A stretch of DNA of 64,000 bases from Pseudoalteromonas luteoviolacea H33-S (GTDB lineage Bacteria > Pseudomonadota > Gammaproteobacteria > Enterobacterales > Alteromonadaceae). This document shows positions 8,326 to 17,377 of the stretch, piece by piece. The position numbers and the translations under genes are program-made. Below the pieces are notes generated by a model that was not told where the DNA came from, searched no databases, and was given only the letters and a program-made list of their open reading frames with translations. The number at the start of each line of letters is the position of its first letter. Positions within the stretch are counted from its first letter, which is position 1. Where the stretch lies: assembly GCF_001625695.1 (NCBI RefSeq), contig NZ_AUXY01000080.1, forward strand, positions 1 through 64,000. The letters run 5' to 3'.

Positions 8326-9312
8326 TTAAATACCTTTACGAAGAAACTGTGCGACTTTGCAACCTTGTGGGACTCGTTCAACTCGCTGTGCCATATTGTT
8401 AGACACAGTCACTAACTCAGTGCGCACAGGTAACTGCTTAGGTAATTTGATGTTTTTTACGAACCCAAGATTATGCAAAGCATTTAACACCCACCAACCG
8501 GGATCCGGTTCATCCTTATAAAGTCCTAACATGGCAGATCCTGGGTAAGCATGGTGATTGTTATGCCACGCTTCCCCCATCGATAAAAACCCTGCCATTC
8601 TGATGTTATGCCCTTGCACTGCGGCTCCCTCAACTTCCCAAGTTTTATCACCTTGGTTGTGCGCAAAATACCCAATCAACCAATGGCCTCCAACAGATAT
8701 GACAATCCTTACTGATACACCCCATACCAGCCAAGCTAATCCACCATAAATATATAAAGGCACAGCTAAAATTAACTGTTGAAACATCCAAGTTTTTTCG
8801 AGCAATTGATAAAACCGACTTTGAGATACGCTCTGCTCTATTTCAAATTTAGGCGGGTTATTTAAGACAAGGTCACAATTAAGTTGCCACCAAGCATCTT
8901 TTATCATCGTTGAACCATGCAATAAGTAATCGTGGCATGCCTTTTGTCTTTGCGCCCAATCTCTAAGATCATGTTGGATCATCATCCCAATGGGGCCTGC
9001 CATACCGACTAACACGCCCAAATAGACAAATAGATACTCCATCCATTTAGGGCACTCATATGCACGATGAATAAGCAATCGATGCATGCCTAGAGAATGT
9101 CCAAAACATAAAGTGATCGCTGTAAGAATTATAAAGATAAGGACTGAAGAAAGTGAGATAACAAAAGGGGCAATAAAAAGGGTTAATGCTAAGTGCGTCA
9201 AAAACCAAATAGACTTTACTGGCTTCCATTTTACAAAACCAGCATATGCACTTGTGAAATTTTGGGAGCTAACCCTGTGCGTATTCAATATAACCCCCTG
9301 TAATTCCATCAT
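8326..9312 (-). CDS. Membrane fatty-acid (acyl-CoA type) desaturase
   Basis: This is a 328-residue integral membrane protein of the stearoyl-CoA/delta-9 desaturase superfamily, which uses a di-iron centre to introduce a double bond into acyl chains. Hydrophobic pairs lie near residues 35-80, 90-115 and 180-215. Histidine boxes are HSLGMHRLLIH (about 87-97) and WHNNHHAYPGSA (about 268-279). The middle box, canonically HRxHH, is replaced by HDLRDWAQRQKACH, which defines a divergent bacterial subgroup. There is no redox partner gene adjacent. It is monocistronic, about 70 bases from the upstream EIIC-EAL gene. It probably adjusts membrane unsaturation. Confidence 0.8.
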   Translation of the reverse strand: MMELQGVILNTHRVSSQNFTSAYAGFVKWKPVKSIWFLTHLALTLFIAPFVISLSSVLIFIILTAITLCFGHSLGMHRLLIHRAYECPKWMEYLFVYLGVLVGMAGPIGMMIQHDLRDWAQRQKACHDYLLHGSTMIKDAWWQLNCDLVLNNPPKFEIEQSVSQSRFYQLLEKTWMFQQLILAVPLYIYGGLAWLVWGVSVRIVISVGGHWLIGYFAHNQGDKTWEVEGAAVQGHNIRMAGFLSMGEAWHNNHHAYPGSAMLGLYKDEPDPGWWVLNALHNLGFVKNIKLPKQLPVRTELVTVSNNMAQRVERVPQGCKVAQFLRKGI

Positions 9313-9382
9313 TGTAATACTTACCTAATTTAATTTATAACAGCATCTTAAATTTAAGCTCAATGCAAAATTAAACAGCTAG

Positions 9383-11455
9383 CTACTCCTCTACAGGCTC
9401 GCCTTTATCTTTTGCTGTATTGTCGGTGTCGACTGAGTCACCTTTGGTCATATACAAATAAATGGCTTCTTCCACTGGCATGGCTTTGAAGTATAAAAAC
9501 CCCTGCACACACTCAATATGAGACTGCTTTACAACCTTTTCTTCATCAGTAGTTTCGACCCCTTCGGCCACCAGCTTAAAGCCTAACTTAGAGATCATCT
9601 CAGACAAGTTGGTATATAACGAAATCGATTTACTGTTTAATTGTTCCGGTAACAAGCTACGATCTAGCTTGATGGTCTCAATATTTAACTTAGACAAAAC
9701 GGACAGACAAGAATATCCGGTGCCGAAATCATCCATCGCACAATCAATTTTATTCTTTTTCAAAGCATCAACTATGGTCACTGTTTTATTAAAGTCTTCA
9801 ATATAGCTGGACTCGAGCAACTCCACTTCAACCTGACCTGGAAACTTAGCAAACGCCTTAATAATACGACGATATCCTCCAGTTAATAGGTTTTGTGGTG
9901 AGATATTAAAACTGATTTTTGGTTTTAGTCCATGCTTTGCAAACTGCTCTAAGTCTATTTCTAATTGGTCAATGACGTAGTTATCAATGATGTGTAGTAA
10001 GTTATGCTGATCTAGAGTTTCTAAGAACCATGGACCTGATACAGTTCCATCTTTATTTGTTAACCTTAAAAGTGCCTCAAAGCCAACAACTTGCTTGTTA
10101 TAAGGGTTAATTTTAGGTTGATAGAATAACGTCAAAGCGCCTTGATTTAGTGCCTCGGTCACTTCTTTAAGACTGTGCGCGTTAATTTGCTCTTTTCTTT
10201 GTGTGGCGCTGAATGAGCCTTCCGCGCCTTCTTCAATCAAGCGCCCCGCGGTGTAACGCTTCATCAATACGTCAAGCGCTTTACCCGATAAGTTATTATC
10301 TCTATTGGCTTTTAAAAATGGAAAATAGATCAATGCATTAATTAACACTAAGCCCACTTGCAACACAATACCTTTCACGCTTTCAGTGAGCAGCCAGCCA
10401 TTGACAAAGATGGGGGTAAACCATGGAATTTCATCAGCATATTCCACCGTTACAAAACCACTGTAAAATGCGAAGTATGCAATAGAAGCATTCACCAATG
10501 GGCATAGTAAGAAGGGCAATAAAATATAGGGGTTAAATACAATCGGCAAGGCATAGATCATGACTTCACTGATGTTAAATAACGCAAGTGGAGAAGAAAT
10601 AGCAGCAATGCGCTTTTCATGTTGGCCATTTTTTAAAAACATCGCCGCAACAATCAATCCCCACAGGCACCCAGTACCACCTAAAATCACAAAGCCTGTA
10701 AAAAAGTTATAGCTGATCAAGTCCGGTAACACGAAGTAGCCCGTCAGCTCACTCGATACAAGTAGCTGGTACGTGTTATCACCATGAACACCAATAAACC
10801 ACAACAAATGAGAAATAATAAGTTGCATCGACAACTTTTCAAATACATTCCAATGCGGGTTAAGGGTTTTAAGTACCTCTACAATGGCTTCGGCGGCTAA
10901 ATCAATGTAAGGAAAAAGCAGTAACACCACGCTTGTGACAATGAGATAAGGTAAGATTAAATTTAAATGCTTACGTAAAAATAAACTGATTGAGCTCACA
11001 CCAACTAAGCGAAAAACCCGCAAACTTTCCAAATAGGACAGAAAATAACAACAAACAACAGGCATCAGTAAGGAATATAAAGCCCCCATGCGGTGGTTGA
11101 TAGCCAAATCTCCATCAGAAATGGTGATGTAACCTGTTGTCGCTGTGAAGCAAGTAAAAACTAATATGGGACTAGCAATTGAGTGGACTTTTAAGTTTTT
11201 AGATAAGTAGTAGCTAAAGGACATCAAGGTTAATACCGGGAATATTCCCCATACCAATACATTAAAGTCTTCTAAAAACTGATGCTCAACCCCCTTCATG
11301 GAAATGTTAAGCCATTGATTGATGAGTGTTATAAGCGAAGCAACGATGAAAAATGGAATTAACGCAATATAGCCTTCACGCAGTGAAAGTATCACTGTGT
11401 TTGAAGAGATTTTAAATGCATATTGGTTAAATTTATTAAGCAACGTTCTTGTCAC
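9383..11455 (-). CDS. PTS EIIC-like membrane domain fused to EAL phosphodiesterase domain
   Basis: This is a 690-residue fusion. Residues about 1-390 are a polytopic PTS sugar permease domain of the lactose/cellobiose EIIC type (ten or so hydrophobic segments; HGDNTYQLL and LFNISEVMIYALPIVFNP are typical). Residues about 430-670 are a c-di-GMP phosphodiesterase EAL domain with intact motifs: FEALLR, FNISPQNLL, LLESS, MDDFGTGYS, IKLDRSLL and VAEGVET. It probably senses or transports a sugar and lowers c-di-GMP in response. No EIIA, EIIB or sugar-catabolic gene is nearby, so the EIIC part may act as a sensor. The two domains are linked by a charged stretch. Confidence 0.85.
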   Translation of the reverse strand: MTRTLLNKFNQYAFKISSNTVILSLREGYIALIPFFIVASLITLINQWLNISMKGVEHQFLEDFNVLVWGIFPVLTLMSFSYYLSKNLKVHSIASPILVFTCFTATTGYITISDGDLAINHRMGALYSLLMPVVCCYFLSYLESLRVFRLVGVSSISLFLRKHLNLILPYLIVTSVVLLLFPYIDLAAEAIVEVLKTLNPHWNVFEKLSMQLIISHLLWFIGVHGDNTYQLLVSSELTGYFVLPDLISYNFFTGFVILGGTGCLWGLIVAAMFLKNGQHEKRIAAISSPLALFNISEVMIYALPIVFNPYILLPFLLCPLVNASIAYFAFYSGFVTVEYADEIPWFTPIFVNGWLLTESVKGIVLQVGLVLINALIYFPFLKANRDNNLSGKALDVLMKRYTAGRLIEEGAEGSFSATQRKEQINAHSLKEVTEALNQGALTLFYQPKINPYNKQVVGFEALLRLTNKDGTVSGPWFLETLDQHNLLHIIDNYVIDQLEIDLEQFAKHGLKPKISFNISPQNLLTGGYRRIIKAFAKFPGQVEVELLESSYIEDFNKTVTIVDALKKNKIDCAMDDFGTGYSCLSVLSKLNIETIKLDRSLLPEQLNSKSISLYTNLSEMISKLGFKLVAEGVETTDEEKVVKQSHIECVQGFLYFKAMPVEEAIYLYMTKGDSVDTDNTAKDKGEPVEE

Positions 11456-11541
11456 AACTCTGTTTTTCTTTTTACATTACCCCAATAAATTTAGATTACA
11501 ATCGGTTCTTGCATTTTTTTACTGAAAATAATTCAACCTGA

Positions 11542-11832
11542 TCAAGCGTATATATCAACACCAATGAGAGATTGAATTTCGGACCGTCTATTTTCGTTTT
11601 GCACTGAGGAATAAGCTTGAACAGCTTTGTTTGAATTGAAGGTAGGTTGGTCATAGATGACCGAGCGCTTATCTTGTTGAAACTGCTCGGCCAACTTGAT
11701 GCCTTGAGGGCTGAATTTTATATCGCTAACTGGACTAGCAATATCATTAGAGCGCGCATTCTCCTGAGTTTTAACTACTTTGGAGTTAAATTGATAAGTG
11801 TCCTGATTTTGAACAACTTGATTAATCCGCAT
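11542..11832 (-). CDS. Conserved-looking small hypothetical protein
   Basis: This is a 96-residue polar protein, rich in Gln, Asn and Ser, without signal or membrane segment. The ending ENRRSEIQSLIGVDIYA looks like a short conserved C-terminal helix/tail, while the rest is probably disordered. The start at 11832 has AGGCG 6 bases upstream. It lies between tsaB and the EIIC-EAL gene on the same strand, with short gaps on both sides. I do not recognise a characterised family. Confidence 0.55.
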   Translation of the reverse strand: MRINQVVQNQDTYQFNSKVVKTQENARSNDIASPVSDIKFSPQGIKLAEQFQQDKRSVIYDQPTFNSNKAVQAYSSVQNENRRSEIQSLIGVDIYA

Positions 11833-11872
11833 TACACGCGCCTATATTTGTGCCTAATATAAGGATAGTGCT

Positions 11873-12559
11873 TTATTCTCTACCTGGCAACTTCTTCCAA
11901 GTAACGGTATCCCTCACATAGTGCGGCTGTGCATCCTGCGCCGCAACTGTATCACCATTGGTGAACCCAATATCACCAATTGCAAGCATAAATCGCGCAT
12001 TAGGCAGCGAAACTGAATCAATGACAGAGACATTTAAGCGCTTTGCATCGTCAGCATAAGTCTGCCATCCAGTACCAACACCTTTTACCCCATTAAAATC
12101 ATCATTGATGATTTCAGGCTTAATCACAATTTCGTCTTGTTTAGCAACCGCATTACCATGCTCGTCAGCCCCAAAGTGACCAAGGTAAATCTCCCCCATA
12201 CGCGCATCTATGGCACTGACGACTTCTTTACAATCTTGTGTTTGCAGGGCTTCTTGCGCCATAGCTTGTAAAGTAGACACACCATGTAATTTCAACCCTG
12301 CAGAATACGCAAGGCCTTGTGCTACTGCCACACCTATTCGAACACCAGTAAAACTACCTGGGCCGCGACCATAAACAATGCCGTCTAATTCTTTTAATGA
12401 GCAATTTGCTTCAGATAATAACGCATCTACAAGTGGCAGAATTTTCTGACTGTGTTGCTGTGGACACACTTCAAAGTGAGTAAAAGTTTTACCTTTAAAG
12501 TGAAGGGCAAGGCTCAAAGCTTCTGTAGAAGCATCTATTGCTAGCAAATTATGTTTCAT
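11873..12559 (-). CDS. tsaB: tRNA threonylcarbamoyladenosine biosynthesis protein TsaB
   Basis: This is a 228-residue protein of the ASKHA fold (N-terminal LLAIDASTEALSLAL; QQHSQKILPLVDALL; GIVYGRGPGSFTGVRIGVAVAQGLA). TsaB is the scaffold partner of TsaD and TsaE in transferring threonylcarbamoyl to A37 of ANN-decoding tRNAs. Length and motifs match Escherichia coli TsaB. It overlaps the upstream yoaA by 11 bases, the same order as in enterobacteria, so the two are cotranscribed and translationally coupled. Confidence 0.95.
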   Translation of the reverse strand: MKHNLLAIDASTEALSLALHFKGKTFTHFEVCPQQHSQKILPLVDALLSEANCSLKELDGIVYGRGPGSFTGVRIGVAVAQGLAYSAGLKLHGVSTLQAMAQEALQTQDCKEVVSAIDARMGEIYLGHFGADEHGNAVAKQDEIVIKPEIINDDFNGVKGVGTGWQTYADDAKRLNVSVIDSVSLPNARFMLAIGDIGFTNGDTVAAQDAQPHYVRDTVTWKKLPGRE

Positions 12560-14471
12560 GTTTATCGATGTTCTCTAAAAAATTCAATGCCTTCTCCAAA
12601 TCTCGCGTACGCGTCATAGGTGGAAGACTTTTAATAAACGTTTCGCCGTATTTTCTCGTAACTAAGCGATTATCGCAAATAATAAGCACGCCTTTATCAG
12701 ACCTATCTCGGATCAAGCGCCCTACTCCTTGCTTGAGTGCAATGACTGCCTGTGGTAATTGAATATCCTCAAAAGGCTCTTTACCGCTGAGCTCTGCATC
12801 TTTCATTTTAGCTTGTAACAGTGGATCATCTGGAGAAGTGAAAGGCAGTTTATCGATGACAACACAACTTAAAGCATCTCCTCGTACATCCACCCCTTCC
12901 CAAAACGAGGCGGTACCAAGCAAAACCGCGTTACCATGACGAATAAACTGCTCAAGTATAATACGCTTTGACGACTGCCCTTGCATAAATACGGGATATT
13001 CAGTCGCAGTACTGATCCCCTCATATACCAGATGCATAACACGATAACTAGTAAAGAGTAAAAATGTTCGCCCCTCGGCCGCATTGATAACCGACTTTGC
13101 TATTTTAACCAAAGAGTGCGGCATAAGTTCATCTTTGGTCTCAGGTAAATACCGAGGTAAACACAATAATGCTTGCTTTTGATAATCAAACGGACTGTCT
13201 ACAATTTTGTGAAAATCCGGTTTTAGACCAAGGCTTGCATTAAAATGGTCAAGCTTATTGTCAACCGACAGCGTCGCTGAGGTAAAAACAAAACCGGCCT
13301 CTGTTTTTTTAACTAATTCCTGAAAACGGTTTGAAACATCCAGTGGGGTAATGTGAATGGTTACAAATCTACGTGTGGTTTCAAACCAGTAACTATACCC
13401 AGTTTGAGCAACATCAAATGCCCGCTCCATCTGGCCTTTAAACGCTAATACGCGTTCAAATGGATGCTCAATTTTGTCACTTCTATCAAGGCAAAGCTTC
13501 AGCACTTTATACAAAAAATCTAAATTACCAATTACTCGGTGCAGCGCCTCACAAATTACTTTATCTTTAAGCGCCTCCCGCCAATCTCCACGAGCCCCAT
13601 CACCGCCAAATACTAGCCTTAAATCAGCAATACTGGTGGTTAACTTATTGAGCGTTTTCCCCAATTGCAGCATATCAGGCATATCACTCAGATAAATAAC
13701 ACGAATGTCATTGACTAAATCATTGAGCTGCTTAGTACTGATTGACTCGCCAAAGTAGTCGCTCGCAATCTCATTAACCTGATGTGCCTCATCAAAAACA
13801 TAGGTATCGGCAGTTGGCATCAACTCAGCAAAACCAGAATCCTTAACCGCCATATCAGCGAAGAATAAATGATGGTTTATCACCACTAAGTCGGCTTCCA
13901 TGGCTTTTAGGCGAGCTTTACGTATATAACACTCTGCAAAATCTGGGCACTCTTTCCCTAAACAGTTATCTGCAGTAGAACTGACATAAGGTAAGACTTT
14001 GGCATCTTCCTCTATACCAACACAATCAGCGAGGTCACCGCTTTGTGTTTCAGTTGCAAACTTTGCAACCATTGCAAGTTGATGCATGACATCTGGGTCG
14101 TCTGTTGGCACGTGAGCAACATGCTGATTTAGGCGATAAGTACACAAATAGTTTGCACGACCTTTAAGCAGTGCTGTTTTGCGCCCTTTACCAAGCGCCT
14201 TTAAGAGATTTGGTAAATCTCTGTGATAGAGCTGCTCTTGAAGGGCTTTAGACCCAGTAGAAATGACAATTTTTTTTGTATTTATTAGTGCAGGAACAAG
14301 ATATGCGAAAGTTTTACCAGTACCCGTACCAGCTTCTACCACGCATTGACCGCCATTTTTGACTATATCGTCAATCGCAACAGCCATTTCAATTTGAGGT
14401 TGTCTTGGTTGGTATCCACTAAAATGATTAGCTAGTGGGCCCGTCTTTGAGAAGTACTGTTCTATGGACAA
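12549..14471 (-). CDS. yoaA: DinG-family iron-sulfur ATP-dependent DNA helicase YoaA
   Basis: This is a 640-residue XPD/DinG-type superfamily 2 helicase. Walker A GTGTGKT lies at about 48-54 and the DEAH box at 227-230. Four cysteines between them, C110, C170, C175 and C181, match the 4Fe-4S cluster of this family. C-terminal motifs include GTASFWEGVDVRG and a QGVGRLIRD motif VI. YoaA works with the polymerase III chi subunit in DNA damage tolerance in E. coli. The coupling to tsaB distinguishes it from the paralogue DinG. Confidence 0.92.
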   Translation of the reverse strand: MSIEQYFSKTGPLANHFSGYQPRQPQIEMAVAIDDIVKNGGQCVVEAGTGTGKTFAYLVPALINTKKIVISTGSKALQEQLYHRDLPNLLKALGKGRKTALLKGRANYLCTYRLNQHVAHVPTDDPDVMHQLAMVAKFATETQSGDLADCVGIEEDAKVLPYVSSTADNCLGKECPDFAECYIRKARLKAMEADLVVINHHLFFADMAVKDSGFAELMPTADTYVFDEAHQVNEIASDYFGESISTKQLNDLVNDIRVIYLSDMPDMLQLGKTLNKLTTSIADLRLVFGGDGARGDWREALKDKVICEALHRVIGNLDFLYKVLKLCLDRSDKIEHPFERVLAFKGQMERAFDVAQTGYSYWFETTRRFVTIHITPLDVSNRFQELVKKTEAGFVFTSATLSVDNKLDHFNASLGLKPDFHKIVDSPFDYQKQALLCLPRYLPETKDELMPHSLVKIAKSVINAAEGRTFLLFTSYRVMHLVYEGISTATEYPVFMQGQSSKRIILEQFIRHGNAVLLGTASFWEGVDVRGDALSCVVIDKLPFTSPDDPLLQAKMKDAELSGKEPFEDIQLPQAVIALKQGVGRLIRDRSDKGVLIICDNRLVTRKYGETFIKSLPPMTRTRDLEKALNFLENIDKHET

Positions 14472-14602
14472 AGAAAAATATTACCTGACTAAATAACTCA
14501 GGCAATTCTAATTTTAAATCAAAGCGAGAGCAAGGCACCCGTTCAACTCAGCCCTTGTTTTTATGCCAAATTAGTAAGTTGATGCATACTTTTTCGCTTA
14601 AA

Positions 14603-14833
14603 CTAAGCCCAAGTATCCAGATGTTTTTCATCATCTGAACTATTACTATTTTCATCATCGTCATCTGGAGGCAACTCCCGCTGGTGTTTTAATTCGCTAT
14701 CTACACTGTTAGCTTGAGATTTCCCTTTGATCTTTTCAGCTTTGTTATCAAGCACACCAACAATTTTAAACGGCCCATTATGCGCAACTTTTAATCGAAC
14801 AATAGGTGCCATGTAAGGCTTAAAAATATCCAT
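14603..14833 (-). CDS. Small hypothetical acidic-tailed protein
   Basis: This is a 76-residue protein. The N-terminal part (MDIFKPYMAPIVRLKVAHNGPFKIVGVLD) resembles a compact beta structure; the C-terminus is highly acidic and disordered (ELPPDDDDENSNSSDDEKHLDTW). I chose the ATG at 14833 because a strong Shine-Dalgarno (GGGAGG) lies 7 bases upstream; the frame continues upstream but would read through that site. It lies between yoaA and the histidine leader on the opposite strand from the his operon. Family not recognised. Confidence 0.6.
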   Translation of the reverse strand: MDIFKPYMAPIVRLKVAHNGPFKIVGVLDNKAEKIKGKSQANSVDSELKHQRELPPDDDDENSNSSDDEKHLDTWA

Positions 14834-14998
14834 AAGCTTACCTCCCAACAAAATAAACCACTGACCTATATACTTATTATCGACAGGCATAAAGTATTCT
14901 TTATTTATTTTCAAAAAGTACTTGCATGCTTTGGTAATTTCATGATTATCTATAAAAAGTTAATCGAATTACAGAATTTTTTACAAACAGGTAAAAAC

Positions 14999-15049
14999 AT
15001 GCTTTTAAATCTGACAGCAGTACATCATCACCATCATACATCGGGATAG
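14999..15049 (+). CDS. hisL: his operon leader peptide HisL
   Basis: This is a 16-codon ORF reading MLLNLTAVHHHHHTSG, with five consecutive histidine codons (15023-15037) and a TAG stop. AGGT lies a few bases upstream of the ATG. When charged histidyl-tRNA is scarce, the ribosome should stall at the His run and let the antiterminator form in the attenuator just downstream. It precedes hisG by 129 bases. Confidence 0.93.
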   Translation: MLLNLTAVHHHHHTSG

Positions 15050-15061
15050 CCTGTCAGGTAT

Positions 15062-15152
15062 TTCGCTGGTGGGTTATTCCTAAAAGGAACCTCCGGCGAA
15101 TCATTCAACGTATTTAAAATTTATTTCGCCCTGAGGTTCCCTCGGGGTTTTT
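15062..15152 (+). promoter_or_regulatory. his operon transcription attenuator
   Basis: Four mutually exclusive segments are visible. Segment 1 (15062-15080) pairs with segment 2 (15086-15100, GGAACCTCCGGCGAA). Segment 2 also pairs nearly perfectly with segment 3 (15125-15140, TTCGCCCTGAGGTTCC) to form the antiterminator. Segments 3 and 4 form the terminator, CCCTGAG / CTCGGGG at 15129-15147, followed by TTTTT. Stalling at the HisL histidine codons would mask segment 1 and favour 2:3 pairing. Confidence 0.9.
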
Positions 15153-15178
15153 CGTTTTTGAATATTGGGAAATAAATT

Positions 15179-16078
15179 ATGAATACATCTAATCGCTTAC
15201 GTATCGCAATCCAAAAATCAGGCAGATTGTCAAAAGACTGCCAATCTTTATTAAAACAACTCGGCGTTAAGCTGAACTTGCGTGAACAACGCTTAATCGC
15301 GCATTCAACAAATATGCCAATCGATGTACTTCGTGTACGTGATGACGACATTCCAGGTTTAGTAATGGACGGCGTTTGTGACCTGGGCATTGTTGGTGAA
15401 AACGTACTGGTAGAAACGCAAGCAGAACGAGAGCGCGCAGGCCAATCCAACGCTGTTAAAACACTGTCGAAACTTGATTTTGGTTATTGCAGGCTGGCAC
15501 TTGCTTGGCCACAAGAGTTAGGTGAACAGTCAAAAGACTGGTTTAACGGTAAACGCATTGCCACCACCTACCCTGAAATCCTTAAGCAATACCTTGTTAA
15601 AGAAAATATCGATGCCAGCGTGGTTATGCTGACGGGTTCAGTTGAAGTTGCACCACGTGCAGGCCTTGCAGATGCAATTTGCGACCTAGTCTCAACAGGT
15701 GCAACCCTCGAAGCAAACGGCTTAATGCAAGGTGATACGATTTTAGAATCAAACGCATGCTTAATCCAAAATGCAAACCTGAATGACGACAGTAAGCTTT
15801 CCTTAATCAACAAGTTACTACCGCGTTTAAAAGGCGTGCGCCAAGCCAAAGAAAGCAAATACATCATGCTACACGCACCAAAAGCAAAGCTTGAAGAAGT
15901 ATGCGAATTGCTACCAGGCACAGGTCAACCAACGCTGTTATCACTTGCGGGCAGTGACGACTATGTTGCCCTACACATGGTAAGTAGTGAAACATTATTT
16001 TGGGAAACCATGGAAGAGCTAAAAGCACTTGGTGCGAACTCTATCCTCGTCATGCCAATCGAAAAAATGATGGAGTAA
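15179..16078 (+). CDS. hisG: ATP phosphoribosyltransferase HisG
   Basis: This is the 299-residue long-form enzyme catalysing the first step of histidine synthesis, ATP plus PRPP to phosphoribosyl-ATP. The N-terminal periplasmic-binding-like catalytic region shows [10 protein letters not shown] and [15 protein letters not shown]; the PRPP-binding region has [14 protein letters not shown]. The C-terminal domain of about 75 residues ([20 protein letters not shown]) is the histidine-binding regulatory domain of the long form, so feedback inhibition is expected. It is the first structural gene after the attenuator and lies 3 bases before hisD. Confidence 0.97.
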   Translation: MNTSNRLRIAIQKSGRLSKDCQSLLKQLGVKLNLREQRLIAHSTNMPIDVLRVRDDDIPGLVMDGVCDLGIVGENVLVETQAERERAGQSNAVKTLSKLDFGYCRLALAWPQELGEQSKDWFNGKRIATTYPEILKQYLVKENIDASVVMLTGSVEVAPRAGLADAICDLVSTGATLEANGLMQGDTILESNACLIQNANLNDDSKLSLINKLLPRLKGVRQAKESKYIMLHAPKAKLEEVCELLPGTGQPTLLSLAGSDDYVALHMVSSETLFWETMEELKALGANSILVMPIEKMME

Positions 16079-16081
16079 CTT

Positions 16082-17377
16082 ATGCTAGTTTGGGATCAAC
16101 TTGACCAACAAGCACAGCAAGCAATACTCACTCGCCCTGCCGTTAGTGCAGGAGCGGGAGTGCAAGCAGCAGTCGAAGACATCATTGACTGCGTGCGTCA
16201 AAAAGGCGATCAGGCATTATTGGAAATGGCCAAACAGTTTGATAACCGCCAATCAGATAGACTAAGAGTACCTGAAGATGAAATCACACAAAGTGAATTT
16301 CAACTCAGCAATGAGCTAAAAAGCGCCATCGATCAAGCTTACAACAATGTACGCGCATTTCACGAGCTGCAGCTACCAGAGCCTAAACAGCTTGAAACGC
16401 AGCCCGGCGTGGTATGCGAGCTAAAATATCAGGCCATTGAAGCTGTCGGGATTTACGTACCGGGCGGGAGCGCACCTTTACCCTCTTCCGTATTAATGCA
16501 AGGTGTCTGCGCACAACTAAGCGGTGCAAAAACTGTGGTGCTCGCGACCCCAGTAAAAGGCGAAGAGCCAATCCACCCTGCTATTTTATATGCAGCAAAA
16601 AAATGCGGTATAAACATCATCATAGAAAGCGGTGGTGCCGGTGTGATAGCAGCCATGGCATTGGGTACTGAGAGTGTACCAAAAGTGGATAAGGTGTTTG
16701 GTCCTGGTAATGCGTTTGTCACCATGGCAAAGCAACTGTTATCCCAGTCTGTCCCTGGCTTTGCTATCGACATGCCTGCAGGTCCATCAGAAGTACTGGT
16801 CATCGCAGATGAAAGCGCTAACCCTGCTTTCGCCGCAGCAGATTTACTATCACAAGCTGAGCATGGCGCTGACTCTCAAGTACTGCTGCTAAGTGACAGT
16901 GAAACCTTTATCACTGAGGTAGAAGCTGAAATCACAAGGCAACTGGCTGAATTATCTCGAGCTGAAATCGCAAAAAAAGCCATGAACAACAGTGCATTGG
17001 TCTTAGTAAAATCAATCGATAAAGCCTTTGAATTATCTGCTGAATATGGTCCAGAGCACTTAATACTGCAATTAAGAGATGCGCAGTCTCGTGTTGATTT
17101 GGTGAAAAACGCGGGCTCTGTCTTTGTCGGCGACTACACGCCAGAGTCCGCTGGCGACTATGCATCAGGAACCAACCACGTACTACCAACGTATGGTTAC
17201 TCTAAAACTTATTCCAGTTTAAATTTAATGGACTTTTTTAGAACCTATACCGTTCAGTCAATCACTAAACAGGGCTTGTCTGATCTAAGTAAGGCTATCT
17301 TGCCGTTAGCAGAAGCCGAAGGACTTGATGCACACGCCAATGCCGTTGCAATTAGATTAAATGGTGGAACACAATAA
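16082..17377 (+). CDS. hisD: Histidinol dehydrogenase HisD
   Basis: This is a 431-residue zinc enzyme that oxidises histidinol to histidine in two NAD-dependent steps, the end of the pathway. Family landmarks include VFGPGNAFVTMAKQ, DMPAGPSEVLVIAD, LLSQAEHGADSQ (zinc-ligand Gln and His) and SGTNHVLPTYG with its catalytic His. Length is normal. Its TAA overlaps the hisC ATG by one base. Confidence 0.97.
   Translation: MLVWDQLDQQAQQAILTRPAVSAGAGVQAAVEDIIDCVRQKGDQALLEMAKQFDNRQSDRLRVPEDEITQSEFQLSNELKSAIDQAYNNVRAFHELQLPEPKQLETQPGVVCELKYQAIEAVGIYVPGGSAPLPSSVLMQGVCAQLSGAKTVVLATPVKGEEPIHPAILYAAKKCGINIIIESGGAGVIAAMALGTESVPKVDKVFGPGNAFVTMAKQLLSQSVPGFAIDMPAGPSEVLVIADESANPAFAAADLLSQAEHGADSQVLLLSDSETFITEVEAEITRQLAELSRAEIAKKAMNNSALVLVKSIDKAFELSAEYGPEHLILQLRDAQSRVDLVKNAGSVFVGDYTPESAGDYASGTNHVLPTYGYSKTYSSLNLMDFFRTYTVQSITKQGLSDLSKAILPLAEAEGLDAHANAVAIRLNGGTQ

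Noticed and set aside
14834-14914. Upstream extension of the small acidic protein.
   Set aside because: It would translate through the GGGAGG Shine-Dalgarno that serves the ATG at 14833.
14922-14956. TTGCAT and TATAAA considered as the his operon promoter.
   Set aside because: The spacing is 23 bases, too long for a sigma-70 promoter, and no better pair was found.
15023-15037. CAT/CAC run first considered as a simple trinucleotide repeat.
   Set aside because: It is in frame in a leader ORF followed by an attenuator, so it is coding histidine codons.
15121-15450. Minus-strand ORF over the his attenuator and hisG, and similar long antisense frames in hisD, hisB, ilvI and glg genes.
   Set aside because: They are opposite well-identified genes, with no ribosome binding sites or family resemblance.
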